Shown: positions 52,735 through 61,851 of the stretch, one piece after another | Position numbering within the stretch: position 1 is the stretch's first letter | Layout of the letters: every line of letters starts with the position of its first letter | Assembly (NCBI GenBank): GCA_019752925.1 | Contig: JAIELP010000005.1 | Coordinates: 62,001-126,000, forward strand | Length of the DNA: 64,000 nt | DNA from: a bacterium | GTDB lineage: Bacteria > Bdellovibrionota > Bdellovibrionia > Bdellovibrionales > Bdellovibrionaceae | Reading direction: 5' to 3' | Made by a program: the position numbers and the translations under genes | Notes under the pieces: model-generated | What the model was told of the DNA's origin: nothing | What the model saw: only the letters and a program-made list of their open reading frames with translations | Databases searched by the model: none

Positions 52735-54087
52735 TTAAAGAAGAGTTCCTTTTAAAATCAAACTCGCACAGGTGAAATAAATTATAAGGCCTGTTACGTC
52801 TACGATAGTGGCAACAGCAGGCGCAGATGCAGAAGCTGGATCCAGCTTAAATTTACGTAAAATAAATGGAAGCATTGATCCTGAAATGGTTCCCCATAAA
52901 ACAACACCAATAACTGAAGCGGCAACTGTAGCAGCTATAAGCGCATAATGATCGCCGTACATTTCATTGCGCCAAGGCCAGAAGTAAATACGGAGCATGC
53001 CCACAATACCAAGGCAAAGCCCAAGGCAAAGTCCTGTAGCGACTTCTCGTACGAAAACTTTCCACCAGTCTTTTAATTTTACTTCTCCTAGTGCCATAGC
53101 GCGAATAATAAGAGTAGAGGCTTGAGAACCCGAGTTACCGCCAGAACTGATAATTAAAGGTAAGAACATAGATAAAACCAGAGCGCGGTGTAATTCATCT
53201 TCAAAAAATCCCATGGCGCTAGCTGTAAACATTTCGCCTATGAATAGTATTAATAACCAGCCGGCGCGTTTTTTTATCATTTCGAAAAAAGAAATTTGTA
53301 GATAGGGAGCATCTAAAGTTTCAACGGCACCGATTTTATGAATGTCTTCAGTCGCTTCTTCTTGTACCGCTTGCGCGATGTCATCGAAAGTAACGATACC
53401 CACCATTTTGTTGTCGGCATCAATAACCGGAACGGCCATAAGTTCATATTTACTGAAAATCTGACCGATTTGCTCTTGATCCAGATCAACCGGAATTTTG
53501 ATCGTATCCGTATGCATGATTTCTTCTACTTTTTTATTGGCAGAAGAGGCAAATAACTCACGGAATGAAACTACGCCCACTAATTTTTGTTCCGGATCTA
53601 AAACATAAGAGTAATAAACTGTTTCAACTTGAGTTTTAGCTTGAATGCGGATGTAGCTGATGGCTTCGTCCACATTCATATTAGGGCGTAAACGTATAAA
53701 GCGGGAATTCATCAGACCACCGGCTTTATCTTCGGCATAAGCTAACAGGGCCGAAACTTCGCGCTTAGTCTGAGGGTCTAATAATGAAAGGTATTCTTCT
53801 CTTTTTTCGTGATCAACTTCCTGAATTAAATCGGCGGCATCATCGGGCGCTAACAGGCGTAACCAAGAGCGGATTTCAAGATTGCTGAGTTCAGATATAA
53901 GTTCATATTGGTCGGATGCGCCTAAGTTTAAAAAAAGCTCTTCGGCGTCGGTGCGATTCAGGGAATTAAATTTAGTTTTACGTTTTTCTTTATTAAGCTG
54001 TGACCAGTCGTCTTGAATTATAGAAATATCTTGGTCTGCAGATTGGTTATCATTAATATCAGGGGTTTGGTTTTCATCATTTTGCAT
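52735..54087 (-). CDS. mgtE: Magnesium transporter MgtE
   Basis: A 450-residue inner-membrane Mg2+ channel. The N-terminal helical MgtE_N domain (about 20-130, RLLAPDDAADLIQEVDHEKR) is followed by two CBS domains (PNMNVDEAISYIRI, then EEIMHTDTIKIPVDLDQEQI) and a five-helix pore (PLIISSGGNSGSQASTLIIR with the conserved P-x-x-x-x-x-G-N-x-G-x-Q motif). The ribosome-binding site GGGGGG is seven bases from the ATG. An acidic N-terminal extension precedes the domain. No M-box riboswitch is apparent in the 70-base upstream gap. Confidence 0.95.
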   Translation of the reverse strand: MQNDENQTPDINDNQSADQDISIIQDDWSQLNKEKRKTKFNSLNRTDAEELFLNLGASDQYELISELSNLEIRSWLRLLAPDDAADLIQEVDHEKREEYLSLLDPQTKREVSALLAYAEDKAGGLMNSRFIRLRPNMNVDEAISYIRIQAKTQVETVYYSYVLDPEQKLVGVVSFRELFASSANKKVEEIMHTDTIKIPVDLDQEQIGQIFSKYELMAVPVIDADNKMVGIVTFDDIAQAVQEEATEDIHKIGAVETLDAPYLQISFFEMIKKRAGWLLILFIGEMFTASAMGFFEDELHRALVLSMFLPLIISSGGNSGSQASTLIIRAMALGEVKLKDWWKVFVREVATGLCLGLCLGIVGMLRIYFWPWRNEMYGDHYALIAATVAASVIGVVLWGTISGSMLPFILRKFKLDPASASAPAVATIVDVTGLIIYFTCASLILKGTLL

Positions 54088-54157
54088 TGATTCCCCCCTT
54101 TTGACGCGCGCTTAACAGCTATTAAAGTTTATTTACTATTCATCGTTTTGAGAGAAT

Positions 54158-55909
54158 CTACCTTGATTCTTTAAAAGCCTCAAGAACTACTTTTGTGGGG
54201 CCGATTTTTTTCACACAGCCGTGATCGAGCCATAAAATCTGATCGCAGTCCTCAACGGTCTGTAATCGATGGGCTATGCGTATTTGGGTTTTATCGGCCA
54301 ATAGCTCGGTCAATGCTTTATTCATAAGAGTTTCTGATTGTGGGTCCACATTAGAGGTGGCTTCATCAAATATAAAGATCTGTGCATTTTGTAAAAGACC
54401 GCGGGCTAGGCTGAGTAATTGTTTTTCACCGTATGATAGGTTTTGGCCCTTTTCGATAACCTGATCATTTAATGAATATTTAAGGCCAACTTTTTTCAAT
54501 ACATTTTCCAGTTCCTGGTTTGTATTTTTACGGAATAGATCGAGGTTGTCGCGGATACTTCCTGTTAAAAATAATTGATCCTGGGAAATAACTGAAAATA
54601 AAGAACGGTGCCTTTCGGTGTCGGGTTCATTGGTGCCGTTAATCATGATGACCCCTTTTTCAAAAGGGTATATTTTGAGTAGAACGGATATGAGAGTGGT
54701 TTTTCCTGAGCCGGTACGTCCGATGATACCCAGCTTTTCACCTCTTTTAAGCTTAAATGATATTTGATTTAACACTAAATCTTTAGAGCTCGGATATTTA
54801 AAGCTGAGATTTTCAACCTGAATCTGATCTTCATGTTGAACAGTCGAAGTGTTGGCGGAAATAGGATCATGCTTGCTTTTTTTAGGATGCGAAGTGGAAA
54901 AGTCAGAATAGCTCGGAAGCTTAACTCCCGGCTCAATGGGGTGGCGTATGTATTCATCCATTTTTTCAACTCCGGCAAAAGCCTCTTCAAACTGTGAGAA
55001 CCATTCAAAAAACATTTGCAATGTGTTCGTGGCTAAAAGAGAAAAACTCAGTACAACTGCCGTTAGGCCTATGCCCATGATATTATTTTTCATCAAATGG
55101 ACGCAGATGAGGCCATTCACTGCAAAAAGTACGGTTGATAAAATATTAAGTTCCATTGAAAAGCGTGTTACTCGCCAGAAAACCGACCACTTGGTAACTA
55201 AATACTTAGAATCAAACTCGGTAAACTTAGCGACAAAGGTATTTTCTTTGAGATTCTGCCTGATAATTGTAGAACCTTGAACCGTTTCTGAAAAATGTGA
55301 AATTGATGGAGCCCGAAGAGTAGAAAGTTCACGACGCGTTTTTCGTAAGCTGCTTTGATTTTTAACCAGCAGAATGTAATAGACTGAGGATGAAGCAACA
55401 ATTGTAATTAAAAAGTACGGATGTATGAGTACCATTAAAATAACAATTGAGATTAAATCAAAAAGGATTGATAAAAATTCGGCCAAAGGTCCGCCGAAAA
55501 GCCTGAATACATTTCCATAGTCACTGGAAAAACGTGTTGTAATTTTGCCTACGGGCTGATTTTCGAAAAAACTGATCGGGAAGCGCGATACACGGTAGGT
55601 GGTTTCATCGTAAATACGCGACACAGCCAAAGCGGACAAGCTTGAAAAAACTGTTCGAAAAAGCATGGTCAGAGCAAATGAAATAAGAATGAGAGTAAGA
55701 AGTTTGTAAAACAATACACTCATGTTTTCTGAATTTATTTCGACATGTTTATCTAGGAAATCACCTATAATCTGGGCATTGGATAGTATTAAAAAACGTC
55801 CTAAAAATCCAACAACTATTAAAAGTAGAATTCTCAGCATGAACGGACGGTACGCCTGCAATAAGGTGTCGTAGACTGTTTTTGAGTAAGAGTCGTCCTT
55901 TATTCTCAT
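54158..55909 (-). CDS. ABC exporter half-transporter (catalytically competent NBD)
   Basis: A 583-residue type IV ABC exporter half: six-helix membrane domain (about 25-320) and nucleotide-binding domain with Walker A GRTGSGKTTL, signature variant LSYGEKQLLSLARG (LSGGQ expected), Walker B IFIFDEATSNVD with the catalytic Glu, and switch His (RIAHRL). It overlaps the upstream ABC gene by four bases (ATGA). Its partner has a normal signature but Asp in place of the catalytic Glu, so the pair should form one working and one degenerate ATP site, as in ABCC-type or TM287/288-type heterodimers. The substrate is unknown. Confidence 0.9.
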   Translation of the reverse strand: MRIKDDSYSKTVYDTLLQAYRPFMLRILLLIVVGFLGRFLILSNAQIIGDFLDKHVEINSENMSVLFYKLLTLILISFALTMLFRTVFSSLSALAVSRIYDETTYRVSRFPISFFENQPVGKITTRFSSDYGNVFRLFGGPLAEFLSILFDLISIVILMVLIHPYFLITIVASSSVYYILLVKNQSSLRKTRRELSTLRAPSISHFSETVQGSTIIRQNLKENTFVAKFTEFDSKYLVTKWSVFWRVTRFSMELNILSTVLFAVNGLICVHLMKNNIMGIGLTAVVLSFSLLATNTLQMFFEWFSQFEEAFAGVEKMDEYIRHPIEPGVKLPSYSDFSTSHPKKSKHDPISANTSTVQHEDQIQVENLSFKYPSSKDLVLNQISFKLKRGEKLGIIGRTGSGKTTLISVLLKIYPFEKGVIMINGTNEPDTERHRSLFSVISQDQLFLTGSIRDNLDLFRKNTNQELENVLKKVGLKYSLNDQVIEKGQNLSYGEKQLLSLARGLLQNAQIFIFDEATSNVDPQSETLMNKALTELLADKTQIRIAHRLQTVEDCDQILWLDHGCVKKIGPTKVVLEAFKESR

Positions 55910-57561
55910 ACGAGGCCTCTTAAAAATGAATCATAGTTCGGATTCATTAAAAAACTTGAAGAGGGCCCATCATACTCAATAACTCCGTTATTTAAAAATA
56001 TAATACGGCTGCAATGAGGCAAAGCCGTAAATCGTTGAGTTGTCAGTAGGACTGAGCAGCCACGGTCTTTAAATTTCGTGAACTCATCGATCATCTTTTT
56101 TTCAGTAGAGATGTCAACTGCGCTTAAAGGATCATCGAGTATGAGTAATTGATTAGGCTCCATCAACTGACGCGCAAGACTAACTCTTTGCTTCTGTCCC
56201 CCAGATAAATTTAGTCCGCGCTCGCCGATAACGGTTTCAAGCCCATTTTCTACTCGGTCCAATTCAAAATTAAACTGTGCCTGAGACAAATGCTGCATAA
56301 TTTTTTCATCGTATTCAGGAGGAGATTGGTAATAAAAATTCATATTGTCGCGCAGGCTGGCACTCATAATAAAATGTTCTTGCGAAAGGTAACTGGTTTT
56401 TTCTTTATAAAATACATCAGCGGTATAAGGAGTTTCATTAATAATAGATTTAACCAATAAGCTCTTGCCAGAGCCTACAGGGCCGATAAGTGCGATCATT
56501 TCGCCACCTGAAATGTCAACATTGATATTTTTTAATAATTCACGGCCTGCAATCTGCAAATTCAGATTCTTAATTTCGAGAATATGGCTTTCATTAGTTC
56601 GGGCGCAGGATTTTACAACTTCCGCCTGGTTTTCTAAATTTAAAAAGTCAGCAAGCCTTTTAAATGAAGTCCATGCATCAAACACAAATGTAAAAAACCA
56701 AGGAAGCTGTCTGAGAGGACGAGATAAAAATACAGTAGTAACCCATAACAGAGATATGATATCGGCTTTAGAAAAACTTTTATCATAAAACCAAATAAAA
56801 AATCCGAGCATGGCTAAATTCAGAACAAACATTATGCTGGAAGAAATAGTATTCATTACCTGTCCGTTGGTCAGCATATGTATACGGTTAACTGTTTCTT
56901 CACGACGCTTTTTGATGATTTTATTTTCAAAACCTTCAATCCAGTTTAATATTTTAAGCCCGCGGATATTTTGAATCCATTCGTTAACAAGCCCCATGCG
57001 GTCAGCAGCTAGGATTTTAAATCTAAAAAAGAATATGGACTGACGATAAGCCATAATGCTGTTCAGAATAACTAGAGCTAAGACTAAGCTTAGACTGAAT
57101 GAAAGCGACAGATCATAAAAATGATGTAAAAACACAGGAGTAAGTACTAGCGGAATTATAGTTGTAAGCCCGTAAGGCAGCGATTGCTCGAGCCAAACTG
57201 TTGCACTGGGAACATCGGTTGCGTAAAGAGAAACAACTTCACCTACGCTGCGCTTTTGTAGAGTAAGAGGTTTAAGATGCAAGTTATGGCGGTAAATTAA
57301 TTCAGCTAATTTACGCTGCGCTTGAATGGATTCATTCTATCCTACAAATAAAGTCAGTTGATTAAACATTAAATAAGCCAATGACAAGACTACGCAAAGA
57401 GCTAAAGAAGTGTAATCAAGATTTAGTGAAAATATTTTTTGATAGTAGGGTACTGATAATCCTAATACAGCCGCAAGAATAGATAAAAAAAGAATAAGCA
57501 CTCGGTAATGAGGACGATCAAGAAAAATAGTTTTTAATATAATTTTATTGCCGTTTTTCAT
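55906..57561 (-). pseudogene. ABC exporter half-transporter gene interrupted by an in-frame TAG
   Basis: Two tracked ORFs (57337-57561, 74 residues; 55906-57282, 458 residues) lie in one reading frame, separated only by TAG at 57337-57339. The 18 codons after the stop (NESIQAQRKLAELIYRHN) continue the membrane domain normally, so a single nonsense change splits a 551-codon gene. The NBD has Walker A GPVGSGKSLLV, signature LSGGQKQRVSLARQL, Walker B LLILDDPLSAVD (Asp for Glu) and a switch region TTQRF without His, the degenerate partner type. A restart at 57282 would lack the first helices. Either a real inactivation, stop readthrough or a sequence error. Confidence 0.82.
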
Positions 57562-58148
57562 CTACGTATCCAGCCGGTAAGAGTGTATCTGGTTTTATGG
57601 GTTTTGAGTACTTCATGCTCGAGTTCGCTGTTGAACAGGATCATTTGACCCATTCGAGGTTCGATGCTGAAAATTTTTTCTGCACCTAAGTATCCCGCCA
57701 GTTGACCACCGTCCTCAGCATTCCACGACTCATTTAAATAAACAACAAAGGAAAAAACTCTTTTGTTGTTTTGTATGGTTGCATCGCGGTGTTTGTGGTA
57801 AAAGTGCCCATCGTTATATACGGCATAGTGGCATTCTATTTCGTTGAGCCCGATTCTGAAATATTCTTTGAGCTGTAGAGATAAGGTTTCTATTTGCACT
57901 AAAACTTCTTGATCCGTTTTATTCATAAGCGGGGAGTTTTTATCAAGCCAGAAAATACTATCGTTGCGAATAGAGGTTTCAAGCTGGGTGCTTTGGCTTA
58001 GTGTAGCTGGCTTAAACTGTTTGGCTGTAAACTTAGACTCTGCCGATTTTCGTAGCTTCTGGCCTGAATCCAAAGCAATTGGAATGAGAGTCCAATTTTT
58101 CTGCGCCAATTCTTCAAAATATTGTTCTAGATTGTTTGCTGGAAACAC
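57558..58148 (-). CDS. 2-oxoglutarate/Fe(II)-dependent oxygenase, prolyl-4-hydroxylase type
   Basis: A SM-20/EGLN-like dioxygenase. The iron ligands are HKHRD (H-x-D) in HYAVYNDGHFYHKHRDA and the distal His in NSELEHEVL, with the 2-oxoglutarate-binding Arg in TRYTLTGWIRR. SFVVYLNESWNAEDGGQL is the typical middle strand. The track's start at 58247 would overlap the divergent flavoprotein gene by 65 bases or more; I prefer a GTG at 58148 (196 residues), just before the recognisable domain, though without a clear ribosome-binding site. It overlaps the interrupted ABC gene by four bases (ATGA), so it may modify whatever that exporter handles. Its target is unknown. Confidence 0.75.
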   Translation of the reverse strand: MFPANNLEQYFEELAQKNWTLIPIALDSGQKLRKSAESKFTAKQFKPATLSQSTQLETSIRNDSIFWLDKNSPLMNKTDQEVLVQIETLSLQLKEYFRIGLNEIECHYAVYNDGHFYHKHRDATIQNNKRVFSFVVYLNESWNAEDGGQLAGYLGAEKIFSIEPRMGQMILFNSELEHEVLKTHKTRYTLTGWIRR

Positions 58149-58182
58149 AAAGTAAGTGTAGCATTTTGAATATAGGTTGAAA

Positions 58183-59256
58183 ATGAGTAACTCACAAAGA
58201 AATAGAAGAAATTTCATCAAAAGCGCATTGATCGGTGCAGCCGGCATCTCTTCATATTCAATGCTGTCATCTTGCTCATCATTTGATGATTATTTATTTG
58301 AAGACCGTTACAGTTTTCAGGATGAGGTTATGATTATAGGTGGAGGTATCTCTGGATTGTATCTCGCCTATAAATTAAGAAGCAAAGGAACCGAGTTTAG
58401 ATTATTTGAAGGTAGTAATGTTTTTGGTGGCCGGATTAAGTCCAACACTGGTATAGATTATGGAGCTTCAGTTTTGTCATCCCAGAATATTTTATCTAAT
58501 GATTTAGTAAAATATTTAAAACTTGAAACTAAAAATCTGGATAAAGATTCCATTTACATTACATCAGGTATGCAGTCGCTATCGGATACTTTAGTTGAAC
58601 GAATTATTGGTTTAATTCCTTACCGTAACTTTCGGCTACGCTGGAAGTTAGTTGCTATTGAAAAAATGAGTGCGGGCTACGAAATGACTTTTGAAAACCC
58701 CACCGGACAAAAAAAGTTTAATTGTAGGAAAGTGGCTTTGGCCATTCCGCCTTCACAATGGACATCGATAACAGGGTTGCTGGATTTACCTGAAATGAAG
58801 TGGGCTAAAAGTTGGCTTACCAGCATGGAGATTCAGAACACTATTAAAATTATTTTACCAATAGGTGCTGTTCCCGTAAGCTCTAAGCCATTAGTTACTG
58901 TTGAACATGAGAATGTAATATTACGTCAGGTTATTAAAAAAGCCCGCAGTTCACCGATAGTTGAGGTGGATGTTAGCTATTTAACGAAAAGCGACATATC
59001 AATAGATTATATTTATGGTGCTCTGAAAAAGAAGCTTCAGATTAACTATCCGTTCCAGAAACTATCGACGGAACAGTTTTATGACTGGAATCAGGTTAAG
59101 TTGATTAACGGCTCAGGCTTTAAAAACTTTATGGCCGTTCCTGAGTCAGTTAACCGCAACTTTCAGGTTATAGGCGACTTCACAGCTCATAGTGGTATTT
59201 ATACTTTGGAAGGAGCTTTGCAGTCGGCGTCCCAGGCTTCTGAGTTATTTTTATAG
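58183..59256 (+). CDS. FAD-dependent amine oxidase-like protein with Tat lipoprotein signal
   Basis: A 357-residue flavoprotein. The N-terminus has a twin-arginine-type motif (RRNFIKSALIGAAG) followed by a lipobox-like SMLSSCSS, so it is probably exported folded by Tat and anchored as a lipoprotein. The FAD-binding site is VMIIGGGISGLYLAYKLRSK, with the second motif GGRIKS; the C-terminal end (VIGDFTAHSGIYTLEGALQS) is the usual amine oxidase/protoporphyrinogen oxidase FAD loop. I chose ATG 58183, two codons after the track start. AGGTTG lies near the start. Its substrate is unknown. Confidence 0.82.
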   Translation: MSNSQRNRRNFIKSALIGAAGISSYSMLSSCSSFDDYLFEDRYSFQDEVMIIGGGISGLYLAYKLRSKGTEFRLFEGSNVFGGRIKSNTGIDYGASVLSSQNILSNDLVKYLKLETKNLDKDSIYITSGMQSLSDTLVERIIGLIPYRNFRLRWKLVAIEKMSAGYEMTFENPTGQKKFNCRKVALAIPPSQWTSITGLLDLPEMKWAKSWLTSMEIQNTIKIILPIGAVPVSSKPLVTVEHENVILRQVIKKARSSPIVEVDVSYLTKSDISIDYIYGALKKKLQINYPFQKLSTEQFYDWNQVKLINGSGFKNFMAVPESVNRNFQVIGDFTAHSGIYTLEGALQSASQASELFL

Positions 59257-59338
59257 ATTCTATCGATTAGCCTATTATTCATTTGGATTTAAGCCTTGTT
59301 TTTTGTAGACTGCCATCCTTGATCAAGGGCAGGTGTAC

Positions 59339-60004
59339 ATGAGTCAAAAAACCTTTACTGAAAACAGAGCTTTAGAAATCTTAACTAATGTAAGACCATC
59401 GCCAACAGTTATATCGGATCTGAGCTGTGAAGAAAAAGTTGAAAAAATTCAATCTCACTTTACCGAAATATTAACAACTTTGGGCCTTGATTTAACTGAT
59501 GATAGCTTGAGAGAAACTCCAAAACGTATTGCTAAGATGTACGTTAACGAAGTGTTCAGTGGCCTGGATCCTAAAAACTTTCCTAAAATTACTGTTATTG
59601 ATAACACCATGGGCTATGACCAGATGGTTTGTGTGCAGGACATTGAATTAGTTTCTATGTGCGAACATCATTTTCAGCCTATTGATGGCTTTGCCACAGT
59701 GGCCTATATCCCTAAAAAGAAAGTTATTGGTCTTTCAAAACTTAACCGCATAGTTGAGTTTTTCGCTAAGAGACCCCAGGTTCAAGAGCGTTTAACTAAA
59801 CAGGTAGCCGATTGTTTACAGTACATTTTAGAAACAGAAGATGTGGCAGTTCATATTAATGCCAAACACTACTGTGTTATAGCTAGAGGTGTTCAAGATA
59901 ACCACAGTACAACAACAACTTCGGACCTACGCGGTAGCTTTAAAAATTTACCGGAAACACGCACTGAGTTTTTAAAACAGTGCAGAATGCGTTTCCAGTC
60001 GTAA
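59339..60004 (+). CDS. folE: GTP cyclohydrolase I
   Basis: A 221-residue zinc enzyme making 7,8-dihydroneopterin triphosphate, the first step to folate. The signature parts are [40 protein letters not shown] (zinc Cys/His), [20 protein letters not shown] and a second Cys in [18 protein letters not shown] use ATG 59339 because AGGGCAGG lies just upstream; the track's GTG is six bases earlier. It is convergent with the L,D-transpeptidase gene, with four bases between the stop codons. Confidence 0.96.
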   Translation: MSQKTFTENRALEILTNVRPSPTVISDLSCEEKVEKIQSHFTEILTTLGLDLTDDSLRETPKRIAKMYVNEVFSGLDPKNFPKITVIDNTMGYDQMVCVQDIELVSMCEHHFQPIDGFATVAYIPKKKVIGLSKLNRIVEFFAKRPQVQERLTKQVADCLQYILETEDVAVHINAKHYCVIARGVQDNHSTTTTSDLRGSFKNLPETRTEFLKQCRMRFQS

Positions 60005-60008
60005 TGAC

Positions 60009-61484
60009 TTAAGGTTTTACTTCGTCAGATTGAATTTCGGGTTCTTCGATACCCATGATTTTATTGTACATTAATAGATCTATCCCATAAGCATCATTCA
60101 GGATTACAATTTTTGAATCATTTTTCAAAAACTGAGTTAAGTAAAAGAGATAAACTGGGATATTTCTTTTTGTTTTAAGCCATGTTTGCTCAGTGGCTTG
60201 CATAGGATTTTCTTCAGTAGCCATTTTTAAAGTGTCCACTGTCCATTTAGGATTTTCTAAAATTTTCTCGGCTAGCTCAAAAGGTTGCTGTAGGCGTACA
60301 CAGCCTGAGCTGAACAATCTTTCGGATTTAGCAAACAGATTGCGCGAATCGGTATCGTGCAAGTAGATAGCATAAGGGTTTTGTAACGGGAATTTAATAA
60401 ATCCCAGAGCATTCCAAGGGCCTGGCAACTGCACTAATGTGTAGTGTAGATTAGTTGCATCCATCTGGCTCCAGTCAACCGAATAGGGATCAGTTTCTTG
60501 ACCTGTTAAATCGTCAATCAGTTTCATATTTAAGCGTGCAATCACACCCGGGTCCTGTTGAATTAAAGGAAGCTTATCTTTAACAAAAATTGAAAATGGA
60601 ACGGTCCAAGTTGGATTTAAAACAACATTTTTAATCATATCGATCATCATAGGAGTTTGGCGGTCTAAGCGTCCGTTGATGGTATTAAAATCCATGACAA
60701 TTTGATTGTTTTGATAAAACTTAAAATTCTGCTCGGCTAAATTTACAAATATACGTTCACTTTCTAGGCTATCTGGCAACCATCTTGTACGGTCTAAATT
60801 AATTAGGGCTTGTGTAATTAACTGATTGATATCGCGGTTTAAGTAAGTCCAAGACTTGCTGCCTACAACACCATCGGCTTCCAGTTTGTGATCGTTTTGA
60901 AAATCCATTACCAGAGCTGCAAGCTCGATATCAAAAACAGTATTTGTAATATCGCTTGTGTAGCCTAAGTTCGCTAAGCGGGCTCTTAAGTATTTAATTG
61001 AGTTGGGCGCATTAGAGCCGATTTTAAGAAGAGGCAGTGTTCCTCTTGGAGCATTGGCCCATCCTGAATTTTTCATCGCTTTCAAATGATTTAAAATACG
61101 CAATTGCTGAATATAAAGTTGATTTTTAGGTTCAATCTGTAAAAACAAATCATTCAGCGAAATAGTTTCGTTAAGGTATTTCTGTACTTCTGCTTGCTTA
61201 GTGAATTTTTTAGGATTGATGCGTACTCGGTCTGAAATATCAGTAGGTAAAATATGTCCACGAGATAAATCGGACGCAATAAGGCTAGCTATTTTTACAA
61301 TTTCTGCTTGATTTAAAATTGCTGGAGTTGTGTCGTTTATGTAGATATCACGAGGTAAGCCACGCGAATCCGCTGCACTCAATAAATTCTCAAGGAGTAT
61401 TTGTTGGCGGCTCATGTTGACTTCAGTTTGAGCTTGCAACTGTATATTGAAGACTAAACCTAAAACTAAAATTAGAGATCTCAT
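60009..61484 (-). CDS. L,D-transpeptidase, YcbB/LdtD-like
   Basis: A 491-residue exported enzyme. A signal peptide (LILVLGLVFNIQLQAQ) is followed by a helical N-terminal region, a peptidoglycan-binding-1 domain (DFQNDHKLEADGVVGSKSWT) and the YkuD catalytic domain with His (YAIYLHDTD) and Cys (SSGCVRLQQ). This layout matches YcbB, which makes 3-3 crosslinks in peptidoglycan and can attach amino acids. Predatory relatives encode many such enzymes for remodelling their own or prey cell walls. The following small gene overlaps the start by four bases. Confidence 0.93.
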   Translation of the reverse strand: MRSLILVLGLVFNIQLQAQTEVNMSRQQILLENLLSAADSRGLPRDIYINDTTPAILNQAEIVKIASLIASDLSRGHILPTDISDRVRINPKKFTKQAEVQKYLNETISLNDLFLQIEPKNQLYIQQLRILNHLKAMKNSGWANAPRGTLPLLKIGSNAPNSIKYLRARLANLGYTSDITNTVFDIELAALVMDFQNDHKLEADGVVGSKSWTYLNRDINQLITQALINLDRTRWLPDSLESERIFVNLAEQNFKFYQNNQIVMDFNTINGRLDRQTPMMIDMIKNVVLNPTWTVPFSIFVKDKLPLIQQDPGVIARLNMKLIDDLTGQETDPYSVDWSQMDATNLHYTLVQLPGPWNALGFIKFPLQNPYAIYLHDTDSRNLFAKSERLFSSGCVRLQQPFELAEKILENPKWTVDTLKMATEENPMQATEQTWLKTKRNIPVYLFYLTQFLKNDSKIVILNDAYGIDLLMYNKIMGIEEPEIQSDEVKP

Positions 61485-61765
61485 TTTTTGATCTCCTTGA
61501 CCGATTCAATTAGGCTCACTTCTCCAGCGGTAACGTTCAGTGTGATAGGACCTTTTTTAAACTTGGCGGCCTGCAGTTTCTGGCTGATATCTGCAAAGTT
61601 GTCATTACTCTGTGCAAGATAATAAATAGCCATGTGATTTTGCGAATCTGTGGTAATAATTTTAACGCCTTCATCATCTTTTACCATATTGGCGATGTTA
61701 ACATTGATGTCTTTTGCAGACGCAAAAACACTCAAAAGAAAAACGACAGAAAATAAAATGCGCAT
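61481..61765 (-). CDS. Small secreted protein upstream of L,D-transpeptidase
   Basis: A 94-residue protein with a signal peptide (MRILFSVVFLLSVFASA) and a mature part of about 77 residues (KDINVNIANMVKDDEGVKII to ESVKEIKK). I do not recognise it. It overlaps the transpeptidase gene by four bases (ATGA), so the two are probably co-translated, and a periplasmic partner or inhibitor role is possible. No cysteines are present in the mature part. Confidence 0.7.
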   Translation of the reverse strand: MRILFSVVFLLSVFASAKDINVNIANMVKDDEGVKIITTDSQNHMAIYYLAQSNDNFADISQKLQAAKFKKGPITLNVTAGEVSLIESVKEIKK

Positions 61766-61851
61766 ATGAAACTCCAGTTAATTGTTTTCTTATAGCGCAT
61801 TTGTTAAGATATTGAAATTAGGACTGAAAAAACACCTTAAGTGTCAAAAGA

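Noticed and set aside
50832-54157. TTTTGAGAGAAT at 50832-50843 and 54146-54157 flanking the protease/mgtE pair
   Set aside because: A 12-base match in a 64-kb AT-rich window is expected by chance; no longer similarity flanks it.
54936-56788. Plus-strand ORFs of 114 and 107 residues
   Set aside because: Antisense shadows of the ABC genes.
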